Origin: CAZPHI01 sp964586425
GTDB taxonomy: Bacteria; Bacillota; Clostridia; Lachnospirales; Lachnospiraceae
Length of the DNA stretch: 15,511 nucleotides
Direction: 5' to 3'
NCBI GenBank assembly: GCA_964586425.1
Contig: CAZPHI010000048.1
Coordinates: 1-15,511, forward strand
The position numbers were made by a program, and so were the translations under genes. Within the stretch, counting starts at the first letter, position 1; every line of letters starts with the position of its first letter. Shown here piece after piece: positions 7,096-14,794 of this stretch. The notes under the pieces were generated by a model. The model was not told the origin of the DNA. It was given only the letters and a program-made list of their open reading frames with translations, and searched no databases.

Positions 7096-8371
7096 AGGTA
7101 AAAAATTCAGGATAACAAAGAAGGAAAGAAACTGGATTCTATATGATGTAGGAAATTCAGCATTTGTATTACTGGTCTCAACAATAATGCCGCTTTACTT
7201 TAATTATCTGGCAGGCGAAGCAGGACTTTCTTCTGTAGATTATATGGCATATTGGGGATATGCGGCATCAATTGTTACTATCATAGTAGCTATAATTGGA
7301 CCGATACTTGGTACTGTTGCAGATACAAAAGGATTTAAAAAGCCAATATTTACAGCAAGCTTAATGATTGGAGCTATTGCCTGTATTGGACTTGGATTTT
7401 CAAGACAATGGCTATTATTCCTTGTGGTTTTTGGTATTGCAAAGGTAGGATTTTCAAGCAGTTTGATATTCTATGATTCAATGCTTAACGATGTTACAAC
7501 AGAAGAGAGATTGGATAATGTATCATCTCAGGGATTTGCATGGGGATATATAGGAAGCTGCATTCCATTCATAGTATGTCTTGGCATAGTTCTTGGAGCA
7601 GGGGCACTGGGAATTACCATGGATACTGCAATGACGATAGCATTTATCATTGTGGCTATCTGGTGGCTTGCTATGTCTACACCACTACTTAAGAATTATA
7701 AGCAGGTGTATTATATTGAGAAACAAAAGCATCCAGTTAGAATGAGCTTTCAAAGACTTGGCAAGACACTTGCTAGTGTCAGGAAGGAAAAGAAGATTTT
7801 CTTGTTCTTATTAGCGTTTTTCTTCTATATTGACGGTGTCTATACAATAATCGATATGGCAACAGCGTATGGTTCAGCACTTGGACTTGATAGCACAGGA
7901 TTGTTATTAGCACTTCTATTAACTCAGATAGTTGCATTCCCTTCAGCACTCGTATTCGGAAGAATTGCGGCTAAGTTTGATACAGTCCGATTAATTACAA
8001 TAAGTATCGTTGCATATTTTTGTATCGCAGTATTTGCAATATTCTTACATGAACAATGGCAGTTCTGGGTACTGGCAGTTTCTGTTGGGTTATTCCAGGG
8101 TGGAATTCAGGCTTTGTCACGTTCATACTTTGCTAAGATAATTCCAGCTCAAAAATCAGGTGAGTATTTTGGTTTAATGGATATATGCGGTAAGGGAGCA
8201 TCATTTATTGGAACAACTGTTGTAAGTGTAGTGTCACAGATAACAGGTAATGTTAACATGGGCGTTGGAATGATAACAATCTTCTTTGTAATAGGATTGA
8301 TTGTATTCAGAATATCAGCAGGCAGTAAAGTCGGTATTAAAATAAAAGAAGAAGGAATGGTGACTGCGTGA
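7085..8371 (+). CDS. MFS transporter, UMF1/Atg22-like family
   Basis: A 428-residue integral membrane protein with about 12 hydrophobic segments. YDVGNSAF near residues 20-27 matches the YDWANSAF-type signature of the UMF1/Atg22 branch of the major facilitator superfamily. GTVADTKGFKKP after the second helix pair is an MFS motif-A-like loop. I chose TTG 7085 because GGAGG at 7072-7076 lies 8 bases before it. The upstream in-frame ATG at 7049 is deep inside the phospholipase gene and has no ribosome site. The gene overlaps the phospholipase by 11 bases and the PhoH gene by 4 (GTGA), indicating tight co-translation. Bacterial members are mostly uncharacterised. By homology to vacuolar effluxers, amino acids or other small molecules are possible cargo. 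Confidence 0.88.
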   Translation: MENKGKKFRITKKERNWILYDVGNSAFVLLVSTIMPLYFNYLAGEAGLSSVDYMAYWGYAASIVTIIVAIIGPILGTVADTKGFKKPIFTASLMIGAIACIGLGFSRQWLLFLVVFGIAKVGFSSSLIFYDSMLNDVTTEERLDNVSSQGFAWGYIGSCIPFIVCLGIVLGAGALGITMDTAMTIAFIIVAIWWLAMSTPLLKNYKQVYYIEKQKHPVRMSFQRLGKTLASVRKEKKIFLFLLAFFFYIDGVYTIIDMATAYGSALGLDSTGLLLALLLTQIVAFPSALVFGRIAAKFDTVRLITISIVAYFCIAVFAIFLHEQWQFWVLAVSVGLFQGGIQALSRSYFAKIIPAQKSGEYFGLMDICGKGASFIGTTVVSVVSQITGNVNMGVGMITIFFVIGLIVFRISAGSKVGIKIKEEGMVTA

Positions 8372-9645
8372 AGAAAACTTATGTGATTGATACTAATGTT
8401 TTAATTCAGGCGCCTTATGCGCTTCAGTGTTTTGAGGATAATGATCTAATTATCCCACTTGTTGTATTAGAAGAACTTGATGGATTAAAAAAAGCTGATG
8501 GAGATAAAGGCGCTAATGCTAGAGCAGCAGTAAGATTGTTAGAGAGTTATCGTGAAAAGGGAGATTTGCTTCATGGCGTTGAACTTGAACGTGGAGGCAT
8601 ATTACGAATCGAAAAGAATTATGTGAATGTTGAATTACCACCGGATTTACCAGAGGATAAGAATGATAATCGTATTCTCAAGGTATGTGCAGGCTTGAAT
8701 GGAACAATAGATAATACGATTGTATTAGTTACAAAGGATATTGTATTAAGACTTAAAGCGCAAATTATAGGTATTAAGGCAGAGGATTTTTCGACTGAAC
8801 AGATATCGGAAGATGATGCACAGTATACAGGACGAGTTCAGGTATATATTGCTGAAGATAAAATTAAGGATTTTAAGAAAAAAGGTGTGTCTGTGAATGA
8901 AGTATATCAGACAGATAATGAAGGTAATACTATTAACGTAGTATTCACAGAGAATGAGTTTGTAGTATTAAAGGCTGACCAGTCTAACAAGAAGACATTA
9001 CTTGGAAGAATAAGTGGCAATAAAATAATTCCTCTAACTTATAAAAAGAGTAAGCCATATGGTGTATCACCTAGAAATCTGGGACAGTATTTTATGCAGG
9101 AAGCTCTGATGACTAGTGCAGATGAAGCACCACTTGTAATTATCAAGGGATTAGCTGGAACTGCCAAGACATTCTATTCTCTTGCAGTAGGCATGGAGAA
9201 AGTATATAATAATCCTAATGGTGAATACAGAAGAATAGTGGTGTGCAGACCTAACGCGCAGTTTGATGAATCTAATAGATATGAGGATGAAACTGCCCTT
9301 GCAGATAGAATACAAGAGATATTCGAACGTGGTGTGATTCAGACAGAAGCCTTGAATTTTATTAGAGGACGTTCAATTGCAAAAACATTTTTAATAATTG
9401 ATGAGGCTCAGAATATGACACCTAACCAGGTTAAAGGAATAATCACAAGAGCTGGTAAGGGAACGAAGATTGTATTACTTGGTGATCCTAATCAGATTGA
9501 CAAAGCATTCCTTGATGAAAAGACCAATGGACTTAGTTATGCCTCAAAATGCATGAAAGGCAGCAAATACTGTTGGCAGCTTACAATGGCAGCAGAAGAA
9601 TGTGAGCGTTCTGTACTTGCTATGGACGCAGTCAAACGACTGTAA
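8368..9645 (+). CDS. PIN domain plus PhoH-type ATPase (YlaK-like), variant P-loop
   Basis: A 425-residue protein with two domains. Residues 1-140 form a PIN nuclease domain: D8 in VIDTNVL, E35/E36 in VLEELDGL, D98/D100 in EDKNDNRIL and D124 in VTKDI make up the acidic metal site. Residues about 230-425 form a PhoH ATPase: the P-loop is GLAGTAKT (261-268), Walker B is LIIDEAQNMTP (DE at 345-346), and LGDPNQID follows at 371-378. PIN-PhoH proteins are RNA-acting ATPases with helicase/nuclease activity. Oddities: the P-loop Gly before Lys is Ala266, and the segment after CRP lacks the usual DIG.LPG block and reads NAQFDESNRY instead. The start is GTG 8368, overlapping the transporter stop. The domain assignment is firm; the effect of the variant motifs is unknown. 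Confidence 0.88.
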   Translation: MKKTYVIDTNVLIQAPYALQCFEDNDLIIPLVVLEELDGLKKADGDKGANARAAVRLLESYREKGDLLHGVELERGGILRIEKNYVNVELPPDLPEDKNDNRILKVCAGLNGTIDNTIVLVTKDIVLRLKAQIIGIKAEDFSTEQISEDDAQYTGRVQVYIAEDKIKDFKKKGVSVNEVYQTDNEGNTINVVFTENEFVVLKADQSNKKTLLGRISGNKIIPLTYKKSKPYGVSPRNLGQYFMQEALMTSADEAPLVIIKGLAGTAKTFYSLAVGMEKVYNNPNGEYRRIVVCRPNAQFDESNRYEDETALADRIQEIFERGVIQTEALNFIRGRSIAKTFLIIDEAQNMTPNQVKGIITRAGKGTKIVLLGDPNQIDKAFLDEKTNGLSYASKCMKGSKYCWQLTMAAEECERSVLAMDAVKRL

Positions 9646-9669
9646 TAAAGTAGAAAAGAGGAAGTGTAA

Positions 9670-10326
9670 TTGAAATATAGTGAAATTAAGCAAAATGAGG
9701 AAATATTAGCACTTCTTGATAAGGGTAATGCTAATCTTGGAACATTAGGATATACAGACCATTCAAAGGTTCACTGCACAATAGTAGCTGAAGGTGCTGG
9801 AAAGTTATTAGAACAGTTTGGTTATAGTAAGCATGATATTGAATTAGTGAAGATTGCAGGATTTATGCATGATATCGGTAATTCGATTAATAGATCACAC
9901 CATGCAGAATATGGTGCATTGTTAGCTGATAATATTCTTCAGAAAACAGATATGCCGGTAGCAGACAGGGTTACAATTATATCTGCAATCGGTAATCATG
10001 ATGAATCAACAGGTGGTGCGGTTGATGCAATATCAGCTGCATTGATAATCGCTGATAAGACAGATGTTAGACGTAACAGAGTACGAGCAAAAGACAAATC
10101 GCAATTTGATATTCATGACCGCGTTAATTATGCAGTAACGCAGGCAAAACTCAAGGTGGATACAGAGAAGAAAGTCATCTCACTTAATCTTCAGATTGAT
10201 GAGACTATATGCACAATGTATGAGTATTTTGAGATATTTCTTGGAAGAATGATGATGTGCAGAAGAGCTGCAGAAGTCTTAGGCTCAAGATTTAAATTGA
10301 CAGCTAATGGGCAGAAAGTGTTATAA
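9670..10326 (+). CDS. HD-domain phosphohydrolase
   Basis: A 218-residue soluble HD-superfamily protein. Visible metal ligands are H31/H35 in TDHSKVH, H67-D68 in GFMHDIGNS, H77-H78 in RSHHAEYG, H110-D111 in GNHDES and D129 in IIADKTDVRR. The number of histidines suggests a site holding two or more metals. After the catalytic part comes DVRRNRVRAKDKSQFDIHDR and a beta-rich end (KVDTEKKVISLNLQID). The substrate is not evident; nucleotide or cyclic-nucleotide phosphate esters are usual for the superfamily. The start is TTG 9670, 25 bases after the PhoH stop, with GAGG at 9658-9661 upstream. It is unrelated in detail to the other HD gene in this window. Confidence 0.82.
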   Translation: MKYSEIKQNEEILALLDKGNANLGTLGYTDHSKVHCTIVAEGAGKLLEQFGYSKHDIELVKIAGFMHDIGNSINRSHHAEYGALLADNILQKTDMPVADRVTIISAIGNHDESTGGAVDAISAALIIADKTDVRRNRVRAKDKSQFDIHDRVNYAVTQAKLKVDTEKKVISLNLQIDETICTMYEYFEIFLGRMMMCRRAAEVLGSRFKLTANGQKVL

Positions 10327-10366
10327 TCTAAGTAATATATTGAATGATATTACAAGGAGAATGTTG

Positions 10367-10834
10367 ATGAGAAGAAAAGACAGAGAAATAACAGATTATA
10401 GTAAAATGCTTGAGATACTGAACGAATGTGACTGCTGCCGATTAGGCTTGCTTGACGAAACTGAAGTATATATAGTTCCAATGAATTTTGGATTTGAAGA
10501 TATTGATGGAAAGATTTATCTATATATGCATGGAGCACCCGTTGGAAGAAAAATTGATATATTGAAGAAAGACGGGACTGTTACATTTGAATTAGATAGA
10601 AAACATGAACTGGTATCAGGTGATATTGCATGTGCGTTCTCATATATGTACCAGTCAATAATGGGAACAGGCAAGGCTGTTCTATTGGATGATTTTGATG
10701 AGAAACTTCATGGTTTGAAAGTGATTATGTCACACTATACGGATAATAAAGAATTACAATTTAATGATAATGCTGTTAAGAATGTTGCAGTTATTAAGCT
10801 TGAAGTAAGCAATTGGACTTGTAAAGAACATTAA
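10367..10834 (+). CDS. Pyridoxamine 5'-phosphate oxidase-related (Nim-like) flavin-binding protein
   Basis: A 155-residue FMN-binding split-barrel protein. MRRKDREI, CRLGLLDETEVYIVPMNFGFE (residues 24-44), HGAPVGRKID (55-64), FELDRKHELVSGD (74-86) and YQSIMGTGKA (95-104) follow the order seen in NimA-related proteins. Members bind FMN or related cofactors. Some confer nitroimidazole resistance, but most are oxidoreductases of unknown substrate, so resistance should not be assumed. ATG 10367 is chosen because AAGGAGA at 10354-10360 lies 6 bases upstream. ATG 10361 abuts the ribosome site, and the in-frame ATG 10307 is inside the preceding gene. It sits between an HD hydrolase and adenosine deaminase in a co-directional run. 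Confidence 0.85.
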   Translation: MRRKDREITDYSKMLEILNECDCCRLGLLDETEVYIVPMNFGFEDIDGKIYLYMHGAPVGRKIDILKKDGTVTFELDRKHELVSGDIACAFSYMYQSIMGTGKAVLLDDFDEKLHGLKVIMSHYTDNKELQFNDNAVKNVAVIKLEVSNWTCKEH

Positions 10835-10870
10835 TAAGGACATTAATACTCTTCAGAATGGAAGTGTAAT

Positions 10871-11875
10871 ATGAAAAGAACCAATATTAATAAATTCATT
10901 GATTTGCATATGCATCTAGATGGCGCAATTACCGTGGATATTGCCAAAAAACTGGCAAAATTGCAGCACATTGAGCTCCCAACGAGTGATGATGCAGAGC
11001 TACTTGATATGCTGTCAGTGCCTGAGAATTGCAGAAATCTTAATGACTTTTTACGATGCTTTGATTTGCCTTGCAGTCTTATACAAACTAAAGAAGGTAT
11101 TAGTGAGGCAGTTTATCTTGTCGCAGAAAATATGAAAAAACAAGACATTATATATGCAGAGGTTCGCTTTGCACCTCAGAAGTGTACGGATAATGGCCTT
11201 ACGCAGGAAGAAGCTGTTGTAGCTGCATTAGAAGGAATGCGTCGAAGTGATTTGAAGATGAATTTAATTCTATGCTGTATGCGTGGTGATGATAATGAGG
11301 CTAATAAAAAGGCTAATATTGAAACTGTAGAGATAGCCAAAAGATATCTTGTAGATGATGGTGGCGTGGTTGCTATTGATTTGGCAGGAGCAGAAGGTTT
11401 ATTTCCTAACGAATGGTACATGGATATATTCGCATTGGCTAAGGAATATAGAATTCCATTCACTATTCATGCAGGAGAGGCAGCAGGTGCTGAAAGTGTA
11501 AAAACGGCATTAACTATGGGAGCATCACGAATTGGACATGGTGTAAGAATTGCTGATGATGTAGAATTACTCCAGATGATTAAGAATAACAAGATTCCAT
11601 TAGAGATGTGTCCAACAAGTAACAGTCAGACAATGGCTGTGGATGATATGGATACATATCCATTGATACAATACCTGGATATGGGTATAGCTGTTACTTT
11701 GAATACAGATGATCCTGCAATTGAACGCACTGATATTGTAAGTGAATATCGTTATATGGAAACTAAGTTTGGATTGAGTTATAATCAGGAGATACAGCTG
11801 CTCAACAATGCGGTCGATGCAGCATTTACCAATGAAGAGACAAAAGCAGATTTACGTAAACAATTGAATGAGTAA
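10871..11875 (+). CDS. add: Adenosine deaminase
   Basis: A 334-residue cytoplasmic enzyme converting adenosine and deoxyadenosine to inosine and deoxyinosine in purine salvage. The zinc and catalytic residues of the amidohydrolase-fold deaminases are in place: H13 and H15 in DLHMHLDGA, H200 and E203 in FTIHAGEA, H223 in RIGHGVRI, and D280-D281 in LNTDDP. EMCPTSN at 245-251 is another family signature. The length fits bacterial Add; adenine deaminase or aminodeoxyfutalosine deaminase are related alternatives, but nothing seen here points to them. GGAAG upstream of ATG 10871 serves as ribosome site. It is the last gene of the operon, 36 bases after the flavin protein, and is followed by a clear terminator. 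Confidence 0.9.
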   Translation: MKRTNINKFIDLHMHLDGAITVDIAKKLAKLQHIELPTSDDAELLDMLSVPENCRNLNDFLRCFDLPCSLIQTKEGISEAVYLVAENMKKQDIIYAEVRFAPQKCTDNGLTQEEAVVAALEGMRRSDLKMNLILCCMRGDDNEANKKANIETVEIAKRYLVDDGGVVAIDLAGAEGLFPNEWYMDIFALAKEYRIPFTIHAGEAAGAESVKTALTMGASRIGHGVRIADDVELLQMIKNNKIPLEMCPTSNSQTMAVDDMDTYPLIQYLDMGIAVTLNTDDPAIERTDIVSEYRYMETKFGLSYNQEIQLLNNAVDAAFTNEETKADLRKQLNE

Positions 11876-11888
11876 AATAAGCAAAAGT

Positions 11889-11940
11889 AGTGAAGATGAC
11901 AGTGTAATGATAAATTGTGCATCTTCACTTTTTATTTTTT
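11889..11940 (+). terminator. Rho-independent terminator after adenosine deaminase
   Basis: A perfect 10-bp stem (AGTGAAGATG 11889-11898 with CATCTTCACT 11920-11929) encloses a 21-base loop. A T-rich tract (11929-11940) follows. It lies 13 bases after the add stop codon and ends the six-gene run. Confidence 0.88.
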
Positions 11941-11950
11941 CAGGAAAAGA

Positions 11951-11979
11951 TTGACAATATGATATCATAATGATATCAT
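11951..11979 (+). promoter_or_regulatory. Strong sigma-A-type promoter for the SPFH operon
   Basis: A perfect TTGACA at 11951-11956, then 17 bases, then TATCAT at 11974-11979 (five of six consensus positions). It starts 11 bases after the terminator of the previous operon and about 40 bases ahead of the SPFH start codon. It is the best promoter in the window. Confidence 0.85.
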
Positions 11980-11980
11980 T
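11958..11980 (+). promoter_or_regulatory. Tandem palindromic operator, two ATGATATCAT copies
   Basis: The self-complementary 10-mer ATGATATCAT occurs at 11959-11968 and 11970-11979, an 11-bp centre-to-centre step, about one helical turn. Flanking bases extend each copy to a 12-bp palindrome. One copy fills the promoter spacer and the other covers the -10 box, so bound protein would block transcription. The RHH gene in the same operon is the obvious candidate binder. Confidence 0.7.
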
Positions 11981-12019
11981 AATACATCAAATAAAAACAA
12001 CATCGATGGAGGTATCGTT

Positions 12020-13072
12020 ATGGAAGAGAAAGTTCTAAAAAAGGGAAAGAATGGAATGGTAGTATTACTACTAGTGATTTTGGGATACATTGTTTCAATA
12101 GCTGCAATTATCGGCGGAGCATTCATGATTGAGGACAATGGCAGCTTGCTTGCGCTTGGTGTAGTACTTTTGATAGCTGGAATTGTATTTGCCTGTTTGG
12201 GATGGATTTTCCTCTTAGGACTTAAGGTGTTAAAACCTCAAGAAGCATTGGTACTTACACTTTTCGGTAAATATGTAGGAACACTTAAAGAAGAAGGATT
12301 CTATTATGTTAATCCTTTCTGTACGGGCGTTAATCCTGCCGCATATACAAGATTACATCAGAGCGGTGATGTAGATGGTGGTTCAAGTAAGATGATGAAT
12401 GTGGCAGCAATGGCAACAGGCGTATCTGCTAATTCAACAGATATGAATATGAGTGGTAGTAAGAAGATATCGCTTAAGATAATGACATTAAATAACAGCA
12501 GACAGAAAATCAATGATTGTTTAGGTAATCCTGTTGAAATTGGCATTGCAGTAATGTGGAAGGTTACAGATACAGCGAAGGCAGTGTTTAGTGTTGATAA
12601 TTACAAGGAATACCTTTCATTACAGTGTGATAGCGCACTTCGTAATATCGTAAGAATGTATCCTTATGATGTAGCTGAAAATGTTGATACAACTGGAGAC
12701 GGTGTTGCTGATGCAGGTAGCCTTAGAGGCTCAAGTGAAGTTGTAGCTGAGAGAATTCGTAAAGAAATTCAGGCAAAGGTATCAGAAGCTGGTCTTGAGA
12801 TTATTGAGGCAAGAATTACATATCTTGCATATGCACCAGAGATAGCAGCTGTAATGCTTCAGAGACAGCAGGCGTCAGCAATTATAGATGCAAGAAAGAT
12901 GATAGTGGATGGAGCTGTTGGAATGGTTGAGATGGCACTTTCACGTCTCTCAGAGAAGGAAGTAGTAGAATTAGATGAAGAACGTAAAGCTGCAATGGTT
13001 TCTAACCTTTTAGTTGTTCTTTGTGGTAATAGGGATGCCCAGCCTATAGTTAATTCGGGTTCATTATACTAA
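12020..13072 (+). CDS. SPFH/band-7 domain membrane protein
   Basis: A 350-residue protein. Two hydrophobic segments (about residues 13-37 and 43-69) anchor it. LKPQEALVLTLFGKYVGTLK (from about residue 72) opens a stomatin/flotillin-type SPFH domain, followed by VEIGIAVMWKVTDTAKAVFSVDNY and RIRKEIQAKVSEAGLEIIEARI. A helical region with LQRQQASAIIDARKMIVDGA and a short tail ending PIVNSGSLY close the protein. SPFH proteins form ring-like oligomers in membrane microdomains and often guard or present proteases and other enzymes; no partner protease is seen here. GGAGG at 12008-12012 serves ATG 12020. The stop overlaps the next start by one base (TAATG), which couples it to the RHH gene. It is driven by the tandem-palindrome promoter. 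Confidence 0.88.
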   Translation: MEEKVLKKGKNGMVVLLLVILGYIVSIAAIIGGAFMIEDNGSLLALGVVLLIAGIVFACLGWIFLLGLKVLKPQEALVLTLFGKYVGTLKEEGFYYVNPFCTGVNPAAYTRLHQSGDVDGGSSKMMNVAAMATGVSANSTDMNMSGSKKISLKIMTLNNSRQKINDCLGNPVEIGIAVMWKVTDTAKAVFSVDNYKEYLSLQCDSALRNIVRMYPYDVAENVDTTGDGVADAGSLRGSSEVVAERIRKEIQAKVSEAGLEIIEARITYLAYAPEIAAVMLQRQQASAIIDARKMIVDGAVGMVEMALSRLSEKEVVELDEERKAAMVSNLLVVLCGNRDAQPIVNSGSLY

Positions 13073-13275
13073 TGGCAGATAATTCAAAAAAGCAGGTACC
13101 GCTCCGGTTGTCAGCAAAATTATATGATGCCATTGCAGCCTGGGCAGAGGATGATTTTCGTTCTGTGAATGGACAGATAGAATATTTGCTTACCGAGTGC
13201 GTACGTCAGAGAAAAAAGAATGGAGCAAAGGTTCCACATGAACTTGATGTTCCACCAGAACTTGATATAAAATAA
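13072..13275 (+). CDS. Arc-type ribbon-helix-helix DNA-binding protein
   Basis: A 67-residue protein. KQVPLRLSAKLYDAIAAWAE forms the beta-strand and first helix of an Arc/MetJ-type ribbon-helix-helix fold, and FRSVNGQIEYLLTECVRQR the second helix. The acidic, Pro-rich tail (HELDVPPELDIK) is probably disordered. RHH proteins bind DNA as dimers through the strand, commonly on tandem sites about one helical turn apart. Its start overlaps the SPFH stop by one base, so the two are made together. The two palindromes in the operon promoter fit an autoregulatory circuit. The pairing of an SPFH gene with a small Arc-type gene is one I recall from other Firmicutes. Binding to this operator is inference. 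Confidence 0.8.
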   Translation: MADNSKKQVPLRLSAKLYDAIAAWAEDDFRSVNGQIEYLLTECVRQRKKNGAKVPHELDVPPELDIK

Positions 13276-13299
13276 GAACGCTCAGACATAGGAGAGAGA

Positions 13300-14751
13300 A
13301 TGAAAGATAGAAATGATAAGAGTTCATTCGCTGATTATGAATTATCGAAAGAGATTCTTGGTGCGTTGGAGGTGCTTAATTATAAGCACCCAACGCCAAT
13401 TCAGCAGATGGTAATTCCATATATATTAGAAAACAGGGATGTGATTGCACAGTCAGAAACAGGTAGTGGAAAGACTGCAGCATTTGCCATCCCTATTTGT
13501 GAATTTGCAGATTGGAATAATAATGTGCCCGAAACACTTGTACTTGAACCAAGTAGAGAGCTTGCAGTACAGGTAAAAACAGAGATATTCAATATTGGAA
13601 GAAACAAAAGGTTGAAAGTACTTGATGTTCTAGGCGGGTTCCCAATTGATAAACAGATTCAGAGCTTAAAACAGAAGACACACATAGTTGTTGGTACTCC
13701 GGGAAGAGTAATGGATCTTGTGAGAAGAGGTAGCCTTAAACTTGCTGAAATCAAGCATCTTGTTATAGATGAAGCGGATTTGTCGCTTGATATGGGCTTC
13801 ATGGAAGAGATGAGGCAGATTATTGAGGGTGTCGATAAAAACGCACAAAAGCTGCTTTTTTCAGCAACAATTAATGATGAATTAGAAGGTATTCTTGCAG
13901 AGCATATGAATAATCCTGCTAGGCTACAAACGGATGTGCAGTCTCGCGCAGCGGCAACGGTAAATCAACTTATATATAAGACAGAGCCAGAAGAAAAGTA
14001 TGATTTGTTCAAAGATATTCTTATACAGACGAACCCTGATAAAGCTATGATTTTTTGTGGAACCAGAGAGATGGTTAATGTCCTGTGCCATAAGCTTGCA
14101 AGGGATAAGATAAAGTGCAACATGATTCACGGTGAGCTTGAACAGGGCGATAGATTAAGAGCTATTGACGATTTCACTCGCGGCAGAACGCATTATATGA
14201 TAGCTACAGATGTTGCTGGAAGAGGTATTGATGTCTCGAATCTTTCACATGTATTCTCATATGATTTTCCAACTGGTAGGGAAAGCTATGTGCATAGAAT
14301 TGGAAGAACTGGAAGGAATGGCGCAACCGGCACAGCAATTAGCTTTGTATGTCCATCTGATGAGAAAATGCTTTCAATGGTTGAAGACTATATAGATATG
14401 AAGATTCCTGAGGCAATTCACGAAAGAGATGCTAACGCTGCGGAAGTTGAAGCATTTGCCAAGAGACAGAATGAAAAGATAAAGCTAGAGCCAAAGAAGG
14501 GTGCCGGATTTGCAAAGACGATAACAAGACTTACCATTGGTGGTGGTAAGAAATCAAAGATGCGTGCAGTTGATATTGTTGGAACGATATGCAGTATAGA
14601 GGGAATTACGTCTGATGATATAGGCATAATTGATGTAAGAGATAGCCTTACATATGTGGAGATTCTTAATAAAAAAGGACAGATTGTGCTGGATGCACTA
14701 CAGACGAAGACGATTAAAGGTAAGATTAGAAAGGTCAGAGTGACCAGGTAA
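13300..14751 (+). CDS. dbpA: DEAD-box RNA helicase with DbpA-type RNA-binding domain
   Basis: A 483-residue ATP-dependent RNA helicase. Core motifs in order: Q-motif region HPTPIQQ (30-36), motif I AQSETGSGKT (50-59), Ia EPSRELAVQ (83-91, Ser where Thr is usual), Ib GTPGR (132-136), II DEAD (157-160), III SAT (188-190), V ATDVAGRGID (302-311), VI HRIGRTGR (332-339). Residues about 405-483 form a DbpA/YxiN-type RNA-recognition domain (MRAVDIVGTICSIEGITSDD). In DbpA and YxiN this domain targets hairpin 92 of 23S rRNA, so a role in large-subunit ribosome assembly is likely. The length is close to that of YxiN. AGGAGAGAG precedes ATG 13300. It lies 24 bases after the RHH gene and may share the SPFH promoter. 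Confidence 0.92.
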   Translation: MKDRNDKSSFADYELSKEILGALEVLNYKHPTPIQQMVIPYILENRDVIAQSETGSGKTAAFAIPICEFADWNNNVPETLVLEPSRELAVQVKTEIFNIGRNKRLKVLDVLGGFPIDKQIQSLKQKTHIVVGTPGRVMDLVRRGSLKLAEIKHLVIDEADLSLDMGFMEEMRQIIEGVDKNAQKLLFSATINDELEGILAEHMNNPARLQTDVQSRAAATVNQLIYKTEPEEKYDLFKDILIQTNPDKAMIFCGTREMVNVLCHKLARDKIKCNMIHGELEQGDRLRAIDDFTRGRTHYMIATDVAGRGIDVSNLSHVFSYDFPTGRESYVHRIGRTGRNGATGTAISFVCPSDEKMLSMVEDYIDMKIPEAIHERDANAAEVEAFAKRQNEKIKLEPKKGAGFAKTITRLTIGGGKKSKMRAVDIVGTICSIEGITSDDIGIIDVRDSLTYVEILNKKGQIVLDALQTKTIKGKIRKVRVTR

Positions 14752-14794
14752 AGATAGAATTAATTATCAATATCGAATAAAGAAAGAGGATTAT

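Noticed and set aside
10307..10366. Upstream ATG 10307 or ATG 10361 as start of the flavin protein
   Set aside because: 10307 is inside the HD gene and 10361 abuts the ribosome site; 10367 has correct spacing and gives the family-typical MRRKDREI start.
13371..13390. Hairpin GGTGCTTA/TAAGCACC near the start of the helicase gene
   Set aside because: It is fully coding (EVLNYKHP, part of the conserved Q-motif region) with no T-run; most likely chance from the codons used.
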